Shown one piece after another: positions 48,943-61,397 of a DNA stretch of 64,000 bases. Numbering within the stretch: position 1 is the first letter of the stretch; every line of letters starts with the position of its first letter. The stretch spans positions 12,958,664 through 13,022,663 of the forward strand of contig CM049315.1 in assembly GCA_026874595.1 (NCBI GenBank), in the 5' to 3' direction. This DNA comes from Sipunculus nudus (lineage: Eukaryota > Annelida > Sipuncula > Golfingiida > Sipunculidae). A model generated the notes under the pieces. The model made no database searches, was not told the origin of the DNA, and was given only the letters and a program-made list of their open reading frames with translations. The position numbers and the translations under genes are program-made.

Positions 48943-50324
48943 CCCCGGCAACCGTCTCAACAGGCCACAGGTTCAGAGAGAATGGCCCACACGTGGTTTG
49001 CTTAGGGCCTCGGGCACACAGGATGCCCGGCCGGTGAGCTGTAATTAAAACGAAATGTAACAACAAAGGCTCCTTGCCCACCTTGCTGGTTGGTTTCAGT
49101 TCTGCAAACAACAGATACATGGCTACGCCAACATATATAGTCGTAATGTCATAATCTAATCAGTCGATGTTGCGAGAATACAAAGGGAGCAAATAAAATT
49201 CGACCATAAACTGTCATCAAGCGGCGCTTGAAGCACAGCTATGGGCTGAGGCAGGATGCCTGTCTAGTGTTTGTTAATTGGCATCTGGTTGGCAGCTTGT
49301 CACATCATACGCACATTTTTTCCAGCAGACAACGAAGAGCCACCTGGTGTCTAAATGCATCATAAACGGTCAAAGCAGGCAGCGGGAAAATAAGTTGCTT
49401 TTTAATAAGCACACGATAAATACATGGGCTTTGGTGCCCCCCAATTTTGCAGTGCATGTTACCTTTCTTTGAGAAAGACAAATTTCTTCAATTTGCCTGG
49501 AAAATCAATTGTATTTCTTTTCAGTCTGTATGACCCACGTGTAAATGACCGGGACTTCATTTCTGAATGAGTGTGTTTTGTGAAATATAGGACAGTATTG
49601 TGTAAATTTTAGACGTAAGGGAATTAAATGTAACTAATGCAATTTATTTAGTGAGTATGGTTAGAAATATATACTTGTATGCTTAATGTATAAATTGATA
49701 ACCTTCTAGACAGAATAACTTTGGAATATAACATTGTTTGTAATACTTAATGTGTAATTATATATAACTGAAATCAGGTCACTTTTCTTTAAATTAATTG
49801 TTCATGATCATACTTATTTGATAATTACAACGAAAAGTTCATGTAAGTTTGAAAATTGTATATCCATTTCCTCTAAGTAGACCTATATATTTGTTTCGTG
49901 CTTAATACTATGAACGCCTATCGGTTTGAGTAAAATTAAAAACCCAATAACGAATCTGAAGTTTTATTAAGATATGAAGACCTTATATAATTATTAGGGT
50001 ATCAATATTATCAATTTGGTGCACATAAAACTGTAAATTCCATTATGAATATCTGGTATTTTAGTGTGGGGTAACATGTGATGAAAGTACAAAACTGGTC
50101 GAAATACTGCATGGATAATGCATATTTTATGTTTTATTTTTCAAAATTTTCCAAACCATGTAAGGGGATACACATCCATCCCCTTCCGGACTCTTACGCG
50201 CCCTCAAACTCACTACACTTGCAGAATGAGTCCCCGCTTTTAACTAGGGACCCATGGGTCTTGACGCTCAGCTGCATTTGTCTATAAGGATATATGTTTA
50301 TGATGTTTTCCAAAATATTGGTCC
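48943..50324. other. Intergenic DNA, nothing recognised
   Basis: GC-richer up to about 49450, AT-rich afterwards. No protein family, RNA gene or repeat structure that I can support. Confidence 0.5.
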
Positions 50325-51790
50325 TGTGATCAGTTTGAAGCCAACCTGTCTACCCAAACGGGAGTTATCATCCATAAACTAATTTGTGAATGGTTGGGCC
50401 CTGTGACCTTAACCTTTGACCTTGTGACCCCAAAATCAAAAGGAAACTTCCCCTATTCGCAGGTGCACCACATGCTGATGATGGAAGGATTGAGATGAAA
50501 AGTTTGGCTTAAAAGGCATCCACAATCTTTCAAAAGTAGTGGGTCATGTGACCTTGACCTTTGATCTCATAACCACAGAATCAACAGTTACTTTAGTGGT
50601 GGGCCATATAGAAGTCAAGTTTGAAACCAATATTTCAAACCATACTGGTGTTATCATATGGAAACTAATATGTGGATTGATGGCCCCCATGACCTTGACC
50701 TTTGACCTTGTGACCCTAAATCCATAAGTTACTTCCACTATTGGCAGGTGAGCAACATCTGGAAGATAGAAGGTTAGGGACAGAACGTTTGGCTGAAAAT
50801 ACATCGACAATCTTTTTAGAGAAGTGGGTCCTGTGACCTTGACCTTTGGCCTTATGACCCAAAAAATCAAAAGGGTTCTTACATTATTGGTGGGTCATAT
50901 ATACGTCAAAACTGAAACCAATATGTCAATCAAAACTTGAGTATCATCCAGAAACAAATATGTGGACATATGGGCCCCTGTGACCATGACCATTGGCCTT
51001 GTGACCCCCAAATCAATCAGGTTCTTCCCCTATTGGCAGCTCAGCTATATGTGCAAGATGGAAGGTTTGGGATGAAAAGTTTGCCTTAAAATTCATCCAC
51101 AATCTTTCTAAATAAGTGGGTACTGTGACCTTGACCTTTGACTTCAAATGCATATGCATTCTTTTTAAAGAAATGAGTCCTGTGACATAGACATTTGACA
51201 ATTGGACCCCGAATTGACACGCTTCATACTTTAGTGGTGAGTCATATATAAGTTAAGTTTGAAACCAATATGTCAAACTAACCTGGAGTTTTCATCTGGA
51301 AACCAATTTGTGAACAGATGGCCCCTGTGACCTTGACCTTTTACCATATGCCCCAAATTCATTTATGCTCTCCCAATACTGGCAAGTCAGCTAAATCTGC
51401 AAAATGGAAGGTTTGGGATGAAAAGTTTGGCTTAAAATGCATCCACAATCTTTCTAAATAAGTGGGTACTGTCAACTTGACCTTTGACCTCATGACCCCA
51501 AAAATTGAACAAAATCTTCCCCTACTGGCAGGTTAGCAATATCTTGAAGATGGAAGGTTTGGGATGAAAAGTTTAGCTTCAAATGCATATGCATTTTTTT
51601 TTAAAGAAATGAGTCCTGTGAACTTGACCTTTGACCTCGTGACCAAAAAATTATATAGGTTCTTGTTTTAGTGGTGGGCCACACGTAAGTCAAGTTTGAA
51701 ATCCATGTGTCAATACAACCTGGAGTTATCATCTGGAAACAAATTTGTGTGGATGGATGGATGGATGGACAGACAAACGGACACACAGAC
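50325..51790. repeat. Tandem array with DR1-like TGACCTTTGACC cores, period about 145 bp
   Basis: About nine to ten units each carry TGTGACCTTGACCTTTGACC followed by (T/C)NNTGACCCCAAA. They lie near 50399, 50551, 50692, 50836, 50985, 51127, 51330, 51477 and 51626. Two unit types alternate: one with GGAAGGTTTGGGATGAAAAG and ATGCATCCACAATCTTTC, the other with GTGGGCCATATA.AAGTCAAG and GAGTTATCATCTGGAAAC. The array ends in a (GGAT)n run and ACAGACAA..GGACACACAGAC. TGACCTTTGACCT (50696-50708) is exactly the reverse complement of the DR1 nuclear-receptor site AGGTCAAAGGTCA. No coding sense. Confidence 0.85.
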
Positions 51791-51934
51791 AAGGGTGATA
51801 ACTATATGGCATCCACTTGTGATCAATAAACACACCAGGTTTTGGGACACTAGATGTAATTACAGCTGAGAAATGATTTTTGTCATTTTATAGTAAAAAA
51901 TAGAAACATATTCGTAAAAATAACAAAAAATAAA

Positions 51935-51946
51935 GGTGGCGCCACC
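51935..51946. repeat. Isolated GGTGGCGCCACC palindrome
   Basis: The same 12-bp palindrome that marks the 277-bp repeat family, here alone beyond the DR1 array and without recognisable flanks. Probably a small remnant of the same family. Confidence 0.6.
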
Positions 51947-52106
51947 ACTTTTTGAGAACTGACAAAATTAGTCATGGTAAATACTCAAGGCAAGATTTAT
52001 GACAATCCATGCATTAATTATCAAGATATTGGAGGTTTTGTATTATAATACATTTTGCTAAAAATGATATACTATGCTTTGATATGCATACGTAAATACA
52101 CACACA

Positions 52107-52109
52107 CAC

Positions 52110-52168
<59 letters not shown>
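52107..52168. repeat. (AC)n-(AT)n microsatellite
   Basis: A short ACACACAC run from about 52097 passes into a TA run ending at 52168. Confidence 0.95.
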
Positions 52169-52170
<2 letters not shown>

Positions 52171-52850
52171 ACCTATGTGAGTCATTCTACAGAAAACGAC
52201 CCAATTCATGAAAATTCATGACTCCGGCATTCACTGTGTCAGAGTACATATATATTTATTCTTTAATTGTGCTTAATTTAGTACCTTGTATTTTCTGCTT
52301 AATTTGAGCTTATTTGTCTAGCAAAGTAATACCTAAATTTCTTCAAATCTATACTAAATGGTTCAAATGTCATTAAAAAGTAAATGTTCCCAGGCTTTAA
52401 TTAAAAAAATACTGATTATCCTCCTATTTTTATTAAAAATGGTATAGGCCTAGGACTTTTTTCACTCTTCATGTATAATAAAATCGTTCCTTAAAAACAA
52501 ATTTCTTTACATCCCTCTAATTTTTCCATTTTTATTGCGATTAAATGTGTGTCCCCAGATTTTTTTCAACACCATTATAAAGACGATTTGATCGACTTGA
52601 CACGATGTTGATTGATTCCTCTTTGTTTAAAACCCACCTAAGTAGAAGTAACGTCACTGAATGACTCCATAAAACCATCATTATCGGTATGTATTTGGTC
52701 ACTGTACAACAGGAACTTTCCATAATTGTGTAAAAATGTCCGTATATTTATTATACCTATATTTCTCCTAAATGATGAAGGTATTTATGCTTTTCTTAGT
52801 TTTGGAATATAACTCACACTATCAACACATTGTTACGAAGACAAATTGCT
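52169..52850. other. Intergenic DNA, nothing recognised
   Basis: AT-rich, short unrelated open frames only. Confidence 0.5.
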
Positions 52851-52851
52851 C

Positions 52852-52921
52852 AGGGGCCGATCCGGGATTCGAACCGATGTCGGTGGCGCACATGTCCGGC
52901 GTTCCAACCGCTATGGTCCGC
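52852..52921 (-). repeat. tRNA-like sequence, probable head of a tRNA-derived SINE
   Basis: Reverse complement reads GCGGACCATAGCGGTTGGAA, then ends CGGTTCGAATCCCGGATCGG. The A box (TAGCGGTTGG-like) and a perfect B box (GGTTCGAATCC) are spaced as in tRNA genes. Acceptor ends do not pair well, so a functional tRNA is unlikely. The downstream SINE body would run left; its limits are not clear. Confidence 0.55.
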
Positions 52922-54945
52922 TTTTATGTTACCCCATATAATCCAGATGAACAGTTCACGTAAATCTTCTCAGAGAATAATGGTCCAATGTAATGTCGAA
53001 AACAATCTGTGGTAATCCAAAAGTTAAGTTCTTGCAATAATCCCAAAGGCAAACTGAGGACTGAATAAAATCTGATACAAAGTTCGAAGAATATCAATAA
53101 GTGCTGCAATTATCGGAAAGTTCCACAAACTGACTGCAATATTTCTCTCTCTTCTCTCTCGGCTCTAAACACAATCCCTTTTTATAACTTTTTATCCGAA
53201 AATACAAGAAAATGGAATATCCCAAAGAACAATACATATGTTACAAGAACAGACTTGAAACATCTAGAACAAAGAACGCTGTGTTTCTACACTTCAGACC
53301 CCACCTGGAGCCGGGCCAACTCGCGTGTCTCCCATGGCAACGAACTATGTTATTGCTACACAGACACATGCAAGACTCCTGCGCACAATAAACCAGGGCC
53401 GGCCCAACACGAACCAGAATGTCAACAGCACACAATAAAAGAGACACCTATAACAACATGTATGTACTGAATACTAGAAATGTTTAAGGAGTAATTAAGT
53501 TTCTTTGAATAAATATCATATTTTTTTTCAAAACCATTATAATTATACATCAACACCGTTACCTTTCACTTTTAACGGTGGTGAATGTCAAAGAACGGTT
53601 TTGAAACAAAAAGGTGACAGGATGGATGCAAGATCTAAATTCTACAAACTAGCATTGTTAGTAAGGAATTTCATAGTTTTTATAAGGATAACTGTGTTAT
53701 GTTTTTTTTTTTTAATATTAAACTTTAAAATATAATAATAGAAGTATATATGCTTGTTTTAAGTAATAATTTTGCCAGTGTTAAAATATATATTGCTATT
53801 CAGCACCGTTAAAAAAAATTATTTGAAACATATAAGAAAATGCTTTATCTTCCGTATTTTTATTTACTGAAGTAAATTGTTATATTTTTCTTCTATTTAT
53901 TGCATTATTTTTTCTGTGGTCTGCGCTTGTATTTTGTTTAAGGATTTAAATGTTACAAATAAAATAACAAATAAAATTAAAAATATGCATTTAACAAGGT
54001 TAAAATATATTTTTTTATAATATAATACATCGTACAGGTGAACCTTTCTTATTTTTTCCAAATTAATTATGTGGGACCGTGAAATTGGCATGAAAATATA
54101 CAACTCAATTTTTCATTATAATTTATAAGCTATCCTTTAAGTCTGTAACAGTGTTGAAATTGATAATACACATAGGGCATTAAATTAGCCAAAACTGTAA
54201 CTTTTTGATGAAATAAAGTGCTCTGCTAAAATTAATTTCATATAGTTTAAATTTTTTATTACCATTTGTGACTCGTTTTTCGTACAATGACCCATGTGTG
54301 TGAGGGTGTGTGTGTGTACGTGTGTGTCCCCCCCCCCCCCCACTTAAAAATGCTCCAAAGCCTATAAAAATATATGTAAACTTTATTTATTTTACATGGA
54401 AAGTTATATAAACTAGTTATATTAAAGGGATCGTCTCGCGCTGGCCTGCCTAAGACAGTCCCCAGATGGCGCAGTACTCGTTTTTCAAACTAGTAATTGG
54501 CTAAAACCCGGATGTCGGAAGCGGATGACGGATGAATCAGATGAGATAACATGCTGGACGTCAGTACTGTGTTACCAAGTTTCATGATGTTTGTACACCG
54601 CTGAACCCATTGCTTTGTCCAAATGTATTGTAAAAATAAAATATCACATTGCCCTAGTGTTCCTATGTAAAATTTTGTCTTACAATTATAAACGCTCCTG
54701 TATGGTAGGCCATTATCAGCAAAATGTATTACACACACACACACACATATAAATATATATATATATTATTTCAAACAACAATTTTGAGTACTTTATAACT
54801 TTTTTATATTACCTGTTATATTAAATATAATTGCTAAATGTACAAATTTTACCTTTAGTTAGTGACTTTTAAGGAGATAAGTGCGATGATTGAAAATAAA
54901 ATTATAATAATATATAGGCATTAATAAATTAATAAATAAATGTGT
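52922..54945. other. Intergenic DNA with simple repeats
   Basis: Contains a CTCTCT-rich patch near 53150, a GTGTGTGT run followed by about 12 C at 54300-54341 and an ACACACAC run at 54730-54746. No gene recognised. Confidence 0.5.
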
Positions 54946-54960
54946 GTGTGTATATATATA

Positions 54961-55037
<77 letters not shown>
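54946..55037. repeat. Compound microsatellite (TG)n-(TA)n-(GA)n
   Basis: TA repeats to about 54998 followed by about 19 GA repeats. Confidence 0.96.
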
Positions 55038-55041
<4 letters not shown>

Positions 55042-55209
55042 AGGCAGGGAGAGATCGAGACCGAGAGAGAGTGACCAAATATCAATAGCCCTTTACATTG
55101 CAACGATATATTGCATGTTTAATTCAGGCTGTATGATATATTATATATTCTTTTTAATCTTTTTATATCTGATATTTAGGTCACGTCGATAATGACATTT
55201 TAGGTCTAA

Positions 55210-56645
55210 AATATTACATGGGTTTCAGTGATCCACGGGTTGCTTTCAAGTTTCCGCCATCTATATTCAGACGTCCAAGTTTTAGGTCGCACATTCAAAG
55301 GAGGTGCGAAAGGACGTTTCCGGTAAACATCTGTTGCTGGGTAACAGATTGTGCGGAATCTGACAGGTTCTCGACATTTCTGCAGAAAACCCACAGTAAA
55401 AATGACGCAAATATGCTTCTGATGCAGAAGCAAAAGGAACAGAAGTTTTTATGAAAAAAATGTCACACACACAAATGTGTTTCTTGGAGAGGTGTGAGAA
55501 GAATGGGAGAGGCAGCCATTCTTGAGGCTGAGGTTGAAGATGGGCACGTCAGTTTGCACACGACAGCCAGGTGAGACATCTTTTTCAAGCAATATGTTAA
55601 CAGGCAATGCTAGCAATATTTAAGGAAAAGATTGTACTTTCAAGCCATACATTCGAGTAAAAACCAATTGTGGTTATATATATATTTCAGGTACCACATA
55701 TTTTATGAAAGAAAATGTGGGTTCAGTATATAATAGACAATCAACTTTTGAACTTCATTTTTATTTTTACGAAATTGCACATTGCTGCCTATGAACCCAC
55801 ATTTATTTTGAACAAAGTGAATCCGCTTTTTAAGTTCTTGGTATTTTTGTCAATGATGTCACGCAGCCCGTCCAGAAAAATAAGTAAAGAAGTGACATTG
55901 ATTCTTCCTATAAGGCTATATAACTAATACAAATGATATGACTCATCATTTATAGTAGAGTACATATTAGGCATTGACCCCACTTTTTAAACAAAATTGT
56001 AGGTTCAGTTACTGTTTTAGCCCCCTGATGTTAAGTCATGTATAATGCACATGTACCGTTCAAGATATTACAATAATTAAATGATATAAGTTACACTGGA
56101 ATAGAATGTGAAATACTTCTTTTCTCATTGGTAGACATGCTTGTGCACACTGACATCCTACACCAGTTTGATGTATGGCAGAGAAGTAAATCCCAATCAA
56201 AACATTAACTGCGGTGAGTACCCAGCTTCCCGGAAATTTTTGCCTGAGAACTTATTTTTTTAAAGAAAGGGAGTGTTAAATTATACTGTGATTGCCTGTT
56301 CGTTTCATATTTGTGTATTTGTGAAAGGAAAATTATCGCAAATATAAAACCATCATGAATAAGAGGCCTGATTGTTGAAGGCAAAGTTGAAAAGTAAAAG
56401 GTTGAAATTATGAAGAAAAATAAACTGTGTGTGTTCACAGATTGATATTTTAAATGATAATGTCTGCCATTAACAAACAGTAATTTGTTAATAAGATTTT
56501 GTGCACATAATATTTGATATAATTAATTCATGTAATAAAGGTAATACTCTGTGTATAGGTCTTTTGTTTTGTGAAACCTTAAAATGGAACGTTCATGAAA
56601 CAATGGGAAATTGCTTAAGTTCAACCTGTGAATATGAAGCAAACC

Positions 56646-56721
<76 letters not shown>

Positions 56722-57480
56722 AATTTGAAACAATGTGATATGATAATCTGGTGTTGAATAATAAATAATATGTATCATGTTGATATTGCATGAATGATGC
56801 ACTGCATAAGTTGATGTGATGTCAAGATTTCAGGCCTGGTGATCTTACATTATAATACAATCTTCCAGACAGATAGGCCTATCTTTGAATAAAGCAGTGG
56901 AAGTATGCACCCTCTTGCCTATTCATTTTTTATTCATTTTCATTAATTTTTAATGCAGCTACAGGGGATATACCCTAAGGAATGTCCCAGCAGCTATTGA
57001 CCAGAATGAGCACAATCGCGGTGAGCAAGTCAAGGACAAAGATCAAGGAATATTAGGTATGCTTTATTTGATTTTGGCTGTTTCTGTTGGAACATTGTTA
57101 AAGGTTAAAATAGATTGTGGTGGATATCATTTAACATTTGAATTTTAGTTGTTTTAATTCCATGTTTTTTTAGTATTGACTGTACTCTAGAATTTATATT
57201 TAAAATTTTATTTATTTATAAATGGCATCACCATAGGGTACAGATTTTTGTATACAAAAATAAGTTTGAATCTATACTAAGGAATATATTTTGACTATGT
57301 ATACAACAGATCACATTTGTTTAAAACTTGTTTACTTTTAATGATTGCAGGCTGAGGCTCAGAAACAGCAAAGTAGCATCCACCTGGATAGCTGTTCCAT
57401 TCCTGTTGTCAAAGAAATACTTGTATGTGCAAGGCCGGGTAGCTTACATTTTGGAGGAGGGTGTTATTCAGTGTAGAGAA
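55210..57480 (+). pseudogene. Probable relic of a multicopy transposon-type gene (HQFDVWH family)
   Basis: Scattered plus-strand pieces look like parts of one decayed gene. At 56149-56200 the frame reads DILHQFDVWQRSKS, close to the HQFDVWH..KS motif of a large family of uncharacterised, multicopy metazoan proteins. At 56959-57055, after a good acceptor-like TTTAATGCAG, the frame reads YRGYTLRNVPAAIDQNEHNR, resembling the C-terminal (Y.G.T.R...AA.DHN.H..R) block of the same proteins. An open stretch at 55218-55454 with CCWVTDC may be an N-terminal piece but is weaker. The middle of the family's protein is missing and stops interrupt it. Family resemblance is from memory and unchecked. Confidence 0.35.
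56650..56718. repeat. (AT)n microsatellite
   Basis: About 34 uninterrupted AT repeats. Confidence 0.97.
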
Positions 57481-58129
57481 TTGACTTGAAGCCCAAACCC
57501 CTCCCTGGAGATTCCACATTTATTATAAAAGACATTGTTTCAAAGTCAAAGCCAACAGATCAGTGTCTGGCACAGTTATACTGCAGGAGAAAGAGCACAT
57601 TGATTGGATAATGACTTCAGTTCAAAATATTAAATGTGATCACCTGTCATATAAAGAATGTCAGAGCCACATGTCCCCATACTGCGTTTTCACTACCTCA
57701 GCTTCTATAGGTATTCTGCCACTCAAAGGAGGTCTCAATGTCTGAGTGGAGAAGTCAGTTGACCCTAGCAAATTATCACAATTTTTTTAATAGCCAGCAT
57801 CTTTAAAATAACTGACTCTTTCAAAATTATTACGTCTTTGCTTTTTCCATAAATGTTTCTCTGTTTTTCCTTATTTAAAGATACGGACCTGATCCTTGTT
57901 GTCTGTTGAACACAGAGTACACCACATCTTCACTCTTGCCAACTCAAAGACTGTCTGTCAGATGTTTTCCTTGGCTTATCATCATCATTGTATCAAAGTT
58001 GCAATGGTCCATTGGTTAAGCTATGGGAGCTCGCACACACACACACAAATATATGCTCCAGGAAAGTTTGGTGAAAGCATTGAAAAAAACCAGGTAATTA
58101 TTCACGGACCCCCGCCGCCCATCTTGTCA

Positions 58130-58130
<1 letters not shown>
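57481..58130. other. Intergenic DNA, nothing recognised
   Basis: Short open frames on both strands without resemblance or consistent splice phases. Confidence 0.4.

Positions 58131-58169
<39 letters not shown>
58131..58169. repeat. (AT)n microsatellite
   Basis: About 19 AT repeats. Confidence 0.95.
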
Positions 58170-58172
<3 letters not shown>

Positions 58173-58671
58173 TGGTAGGAATTGATCTTAAAATCATAAT
58201 TGATGATTTAAATTGATAATGCAAAAATGCAATTGATTTAATCAATTTTGAAAGAAAACCACTAATCATAAATTTAATTGATTAATAGGCACACCACTTA
58301 TCTTCAATTCACTTCTCAATTCAGTTCTTATTTAATATTTTCATTTGTTAAAAAAAAATTACCAAGATGGATGTTGGTAAATTTCGGGGAATAAAAAAAA
58401 ATGTATCTCTCCCTCTGTTTGTCACCGCCATGTATGTGTCTGTGCTAGTGGAGTGGTCAACTTGCAAACATTTAAAGCAGATTTATGACATAGGCCTACA
58501 TCCGTTCAAGAGCTTTAGCATCCTATAACTGCTCTGTCGCATTTGAGAACTCACAGAGGATTTTTGAAATGACAGGAAAAAAAATCAAAATGATTTGATT
58601 CAGAGGTTAATAATCTAGTACAATATAATCAAGGGCTTGCACTTAAATGCATCGGTCAAGGCATTGTTACA

Positions 58672-58705
58672 CCCCAAATATAAATATACATATATTTATT
58701 TGGGG
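58672..58705. repeat. Hairpin CCCCAAATA..TATTTGGGG
   Basis: CCCCAAATATAAATATA pairs with TATATTTATTTGGGG apart from a 2-base bulge. It directly abuts the tRNA-like SINE head. Confidence 0.6.
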
Positions 58706-58706
58706 A

Positions 58707-58850
58707 TCTGGCGTAGCTTAGTGGTTAAATCAGCCGACAAGAAATCTGAAGATCACGGGTTCGATTCCCACCGGCAGCGCCAGTGAACCAATTTTTCTGT
58801 GTATACCAGTTCTATATATATTTATATATATATATATTCATTAGTTCTGA
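58707..58850 (+). repeat. tRNA-derived SINE
   Basis: CTGGCG (58708-58713), then A box TAGCTTAGTGGTTAAA, B box GGGTTCGATTCCC (58758-58770) and CGCCAG (58778-58783), which pairs with the 5' CTGGCG. Seven extra bases between the T arm and the 3' acceptor strand, and a poor anticodon arm, rule out a normal tRNA. The body is GTGAACCAATTTTTCTGTGT and onward, ending in a TA-rich simple tail near 58840. Orientation plus. Confidence 0.65.
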
Positions 58851-60250
58851 TGTGTGTAGTTATACTGAATAAAGATTTTTTTTTAAATCCTGCTGCCTTA
58901 ACTTATGTTTACTTGAAATCACAGCCATTCTAATTTTGCCAGATATGATGATTACAATATTAATATATGATCTTGCTGAATACTTGTGATTTGTTTTGCA
59001 TGTTAAGCTCAATATTTCTTGAATAAATTGTCTTTTTGTGCATCAATACTGATTTATTTAAACACGAATTGACTAAACCTTAGTACCATATTTATGTTCT
59101 GACTTAACTTTACATTATTTTATTACATTTTACATTATAAGCTCTACATTTCTTGAATGTCTTTTTTCCATACATCGATACTGAATTATTAAAACAGAAA
59201 TTGAATAAACCTAAGCATTATTGTTGTTGACGTTTGTTATGAAGATTATAAGTCACTTTTAGCCTAACTCTTGTTAATAATTTTGCTGTTCTATGGTTCT
59301 TTTATTTTTTATCCTCATTTCTCTCATTTTTCCTGTATATGGACCATGAGTCGGCATTAGATCATCATCATTATTATTATTATTATTATTTTATTGATAA
59401 AGTCGAGCTAAACTGTCACAATTATTTACACTGAATATAATTTTTAAAAAATATTTGTTTACCTATGTTACATAACCAAGATAATAGGCTTATGTTGATT
59501 TTAAATATGAATAGGCCTACTACAGAATAGTTCAAGGGCCCACTTCCATATTGGTGTCTCTTCTGCCCCTCTTCTATAATTTCCACGATCCTTTGCTTCG
59601 TGCATAGCCAGTCTGGTAGTCAGAATGGACTTTGGTGAGCAGGTTTGTTAGTTGAGCCCATTTTGACTGCCCGCAGCTTCCCTTCCGCGAGGCACGGACA
59701 AGCCCCCACCTACGACAGGATCGGATACCGGTGTTGCGGCTCTTGCCGCAAAGGCAGTTCTGAATTCTGTCACTTGCATGGTAGTAAACTAGTTAGATTT
59801 TCTGAGAGATCTCTTCGCGATCGCAGTTAATGTTGGACCGAGTATATTTTCAACCAAAAGGGGAACAGAGATAAATGCACCAAAGGAGTAGACCAGTGTA
59901 AGGTTAATGTTAATATAGGGCCTTTATAGAGGCCCCCGTAGTCGTGACAGCCAGCCTATAAGTGCACGCAGAACTGACAGATCGGCCACTGACGAAGTCG
60001 GTTTGGCTGATAAATATAAGTGAAAAGGTAATTCTTTGACACAGTTGGATTAGCAGTGCTGGATACAGGAGTCTTGAACTTCCATGGATTCATTTTTTAA
60101 TGACTACAAGATGGCCAGGGGTTAATTGCTGGCCGCCATCAGCAACACGACAAGTGACAGACCCTGTCAACGAACAGATCGCGCTCTTCGTAACCAAGGA
60201 AACGCCCGAACCCCGCATGCGTAGAACGCGTCATAGTTTCCCACTGATAC
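58851..60250. other. Intergenic DNA upstream of the E2 gene
   Basis: AT-rich to about 59500, then GC- and CpG-richer. A short (TTA)n run is at 59370-59390. I recognise no gene. Confidence 0.5.
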
Positions 60251-60495
60251 CGCCAGTGCTGTAACTTCAGCTACTGTCACTGGTGCTGGCTTGCTGAAGT
60301 CGTATTCTAAATATAGCCAGCTCCCTGACTGGGCCATAGCGTCGGAGGACGTTAAGCCCCAGTCCCGGGGACGAGACTGTCCCTTTAACCACTACGAGGC
60401 ATTCTCAGCTACAACCCACTCTCATAGCCACGCCGGGAATCGAATCGGGTCGCCAGCGAGGAGGGCCGAGCGGCGTTTTATCATTCAGCTGTCCA
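60250..60495 (-). repeat. Probable tRNA-derived SINE
   Basis: Reverse complement has an A-box-like AGCTGAATGATAAAACGCCG (from about 60488) and a B box, GATTCGATTCCCGG (around 60435), 35-40 bp apart. A body follows with GTTGTAGCTGAGAATGCC and GGGGCTTAACGTCCTCCGAC, towards 60250. No clear tail or target duplication seen. Confidence 0.45.
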
Positions 60496-61132
60496 GGTCC
60501 AGATGCATATATAGTCATTCTCTTGCAAGCACAATGAACCTTTACGAGGATACATACAGGCTTATAATTTAGCCTTAGTCTAAAAGAAATCCATGAGCTC
60601 CGGTATGTACCGGTATGTATACGTCACTGACACGCGTTTGCATGTGTGTGTCAGCGACGGATAAATTACCAACACGGCAGCTGTAGTTGTGTTGACAAAG
60701 CCACTGCATTATGGGATATAAGTACGGGAATTTCCATAGCGTGTACGCCTGCCGGCCTGGACACGTTCAACCACCGATAAGCATACGTCAGCGAGCAGCA
60801 TGCACTGACAAGCCCACCGTTGAATGCATATTCAATAAAGCAATACTGGAATTCCCGTCTCATGAATAAACAAGAAGCGGCAGTGTATTGCACTTTTGCC
60901 TTGTATTGATATATCATATATGCGGGAAGTCATCTTGGTTTACGCAGATATTGCGGCCGGGTCATGGTCGAATATCTGAATGATATTGCTACACAGATAA
61001 ACTACTGCAATCAGATCAGGAACCGGACTTATTTGAAGACACGCAACGGAGGTTCTTGGTGCAATTTTCAAATGGATCCATTGACATAAGTCATGAATAT
61101 GCATACTTAATTGTGTATGTCACGACTCCTTA

Positions 61133-61142
61133 GTCACATGAC
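61133..61142. promoter_or_regulatory. E-box/M-box GTCACATGAC
   Basis: The exact reverse complement of the 10-bp GTCATGTGAC in the CHM/SLC36 intergenic region, here 20 bp upstream of the TATA box of the E2 gene. Motif seen; function is inference. Confidence 0.4.
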
Positions 61143-61161
61143 CGAGAGTCTCGTGTGTGTA

Positions 61162-61167
61162 TATAAA
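61162..61167 (+). promoter_or_regulatory. TATA box (TATAAA) of the E2 gene
   Basis: GTATATAAAGGGC 54 bp upstream of the ATG. A start of transcription at about 61190-61195 would be at the usual 25-30 bp and leave a 5' UTR of about 30 nt. Strong TATA boxes often mark inducible or tissue-restricted genes. Confidence 0.7.
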
Positions 61168-61220
61168 GGGCGAATCTTAGCTCAGCAGATAATTGCTGAT
61201 GGTTCGTTAGTAAGAGAAGC

Positions 61221-61397
61221 ATGGCCTGTAGTAACTTTACAAAACGGGTGACCCAGGAACTGGCCCAGCTCATGAAAAACGTGAACAGTTTCACGAATGG
61301 CCAGGTCGAAATTATCCCTGGCAATGAACTTACCGAAATTTCACTCTTCATTCGGCCAAATGATGGCCCATACAAACACGGAACGTTCAAATTCATG
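61221..61397 (+). CDS. E2-like gene exon 1
   Basis: 59 codons, ends ...TTCAAATTCATG|GCAAGT. The next GT (61402) would leave phase 1 and cannot join the UBC core at 61915, so the GC donor is required. Confidence 0.85.

Noticed and set aside
58707-58784. A functional tRNA gene
   Set aside because: A and B boxes are present and acceptor ends can pair, but extra bases between T arm and acceptor and a poor anticodon arm fit a tRNA-derived SINE instead.
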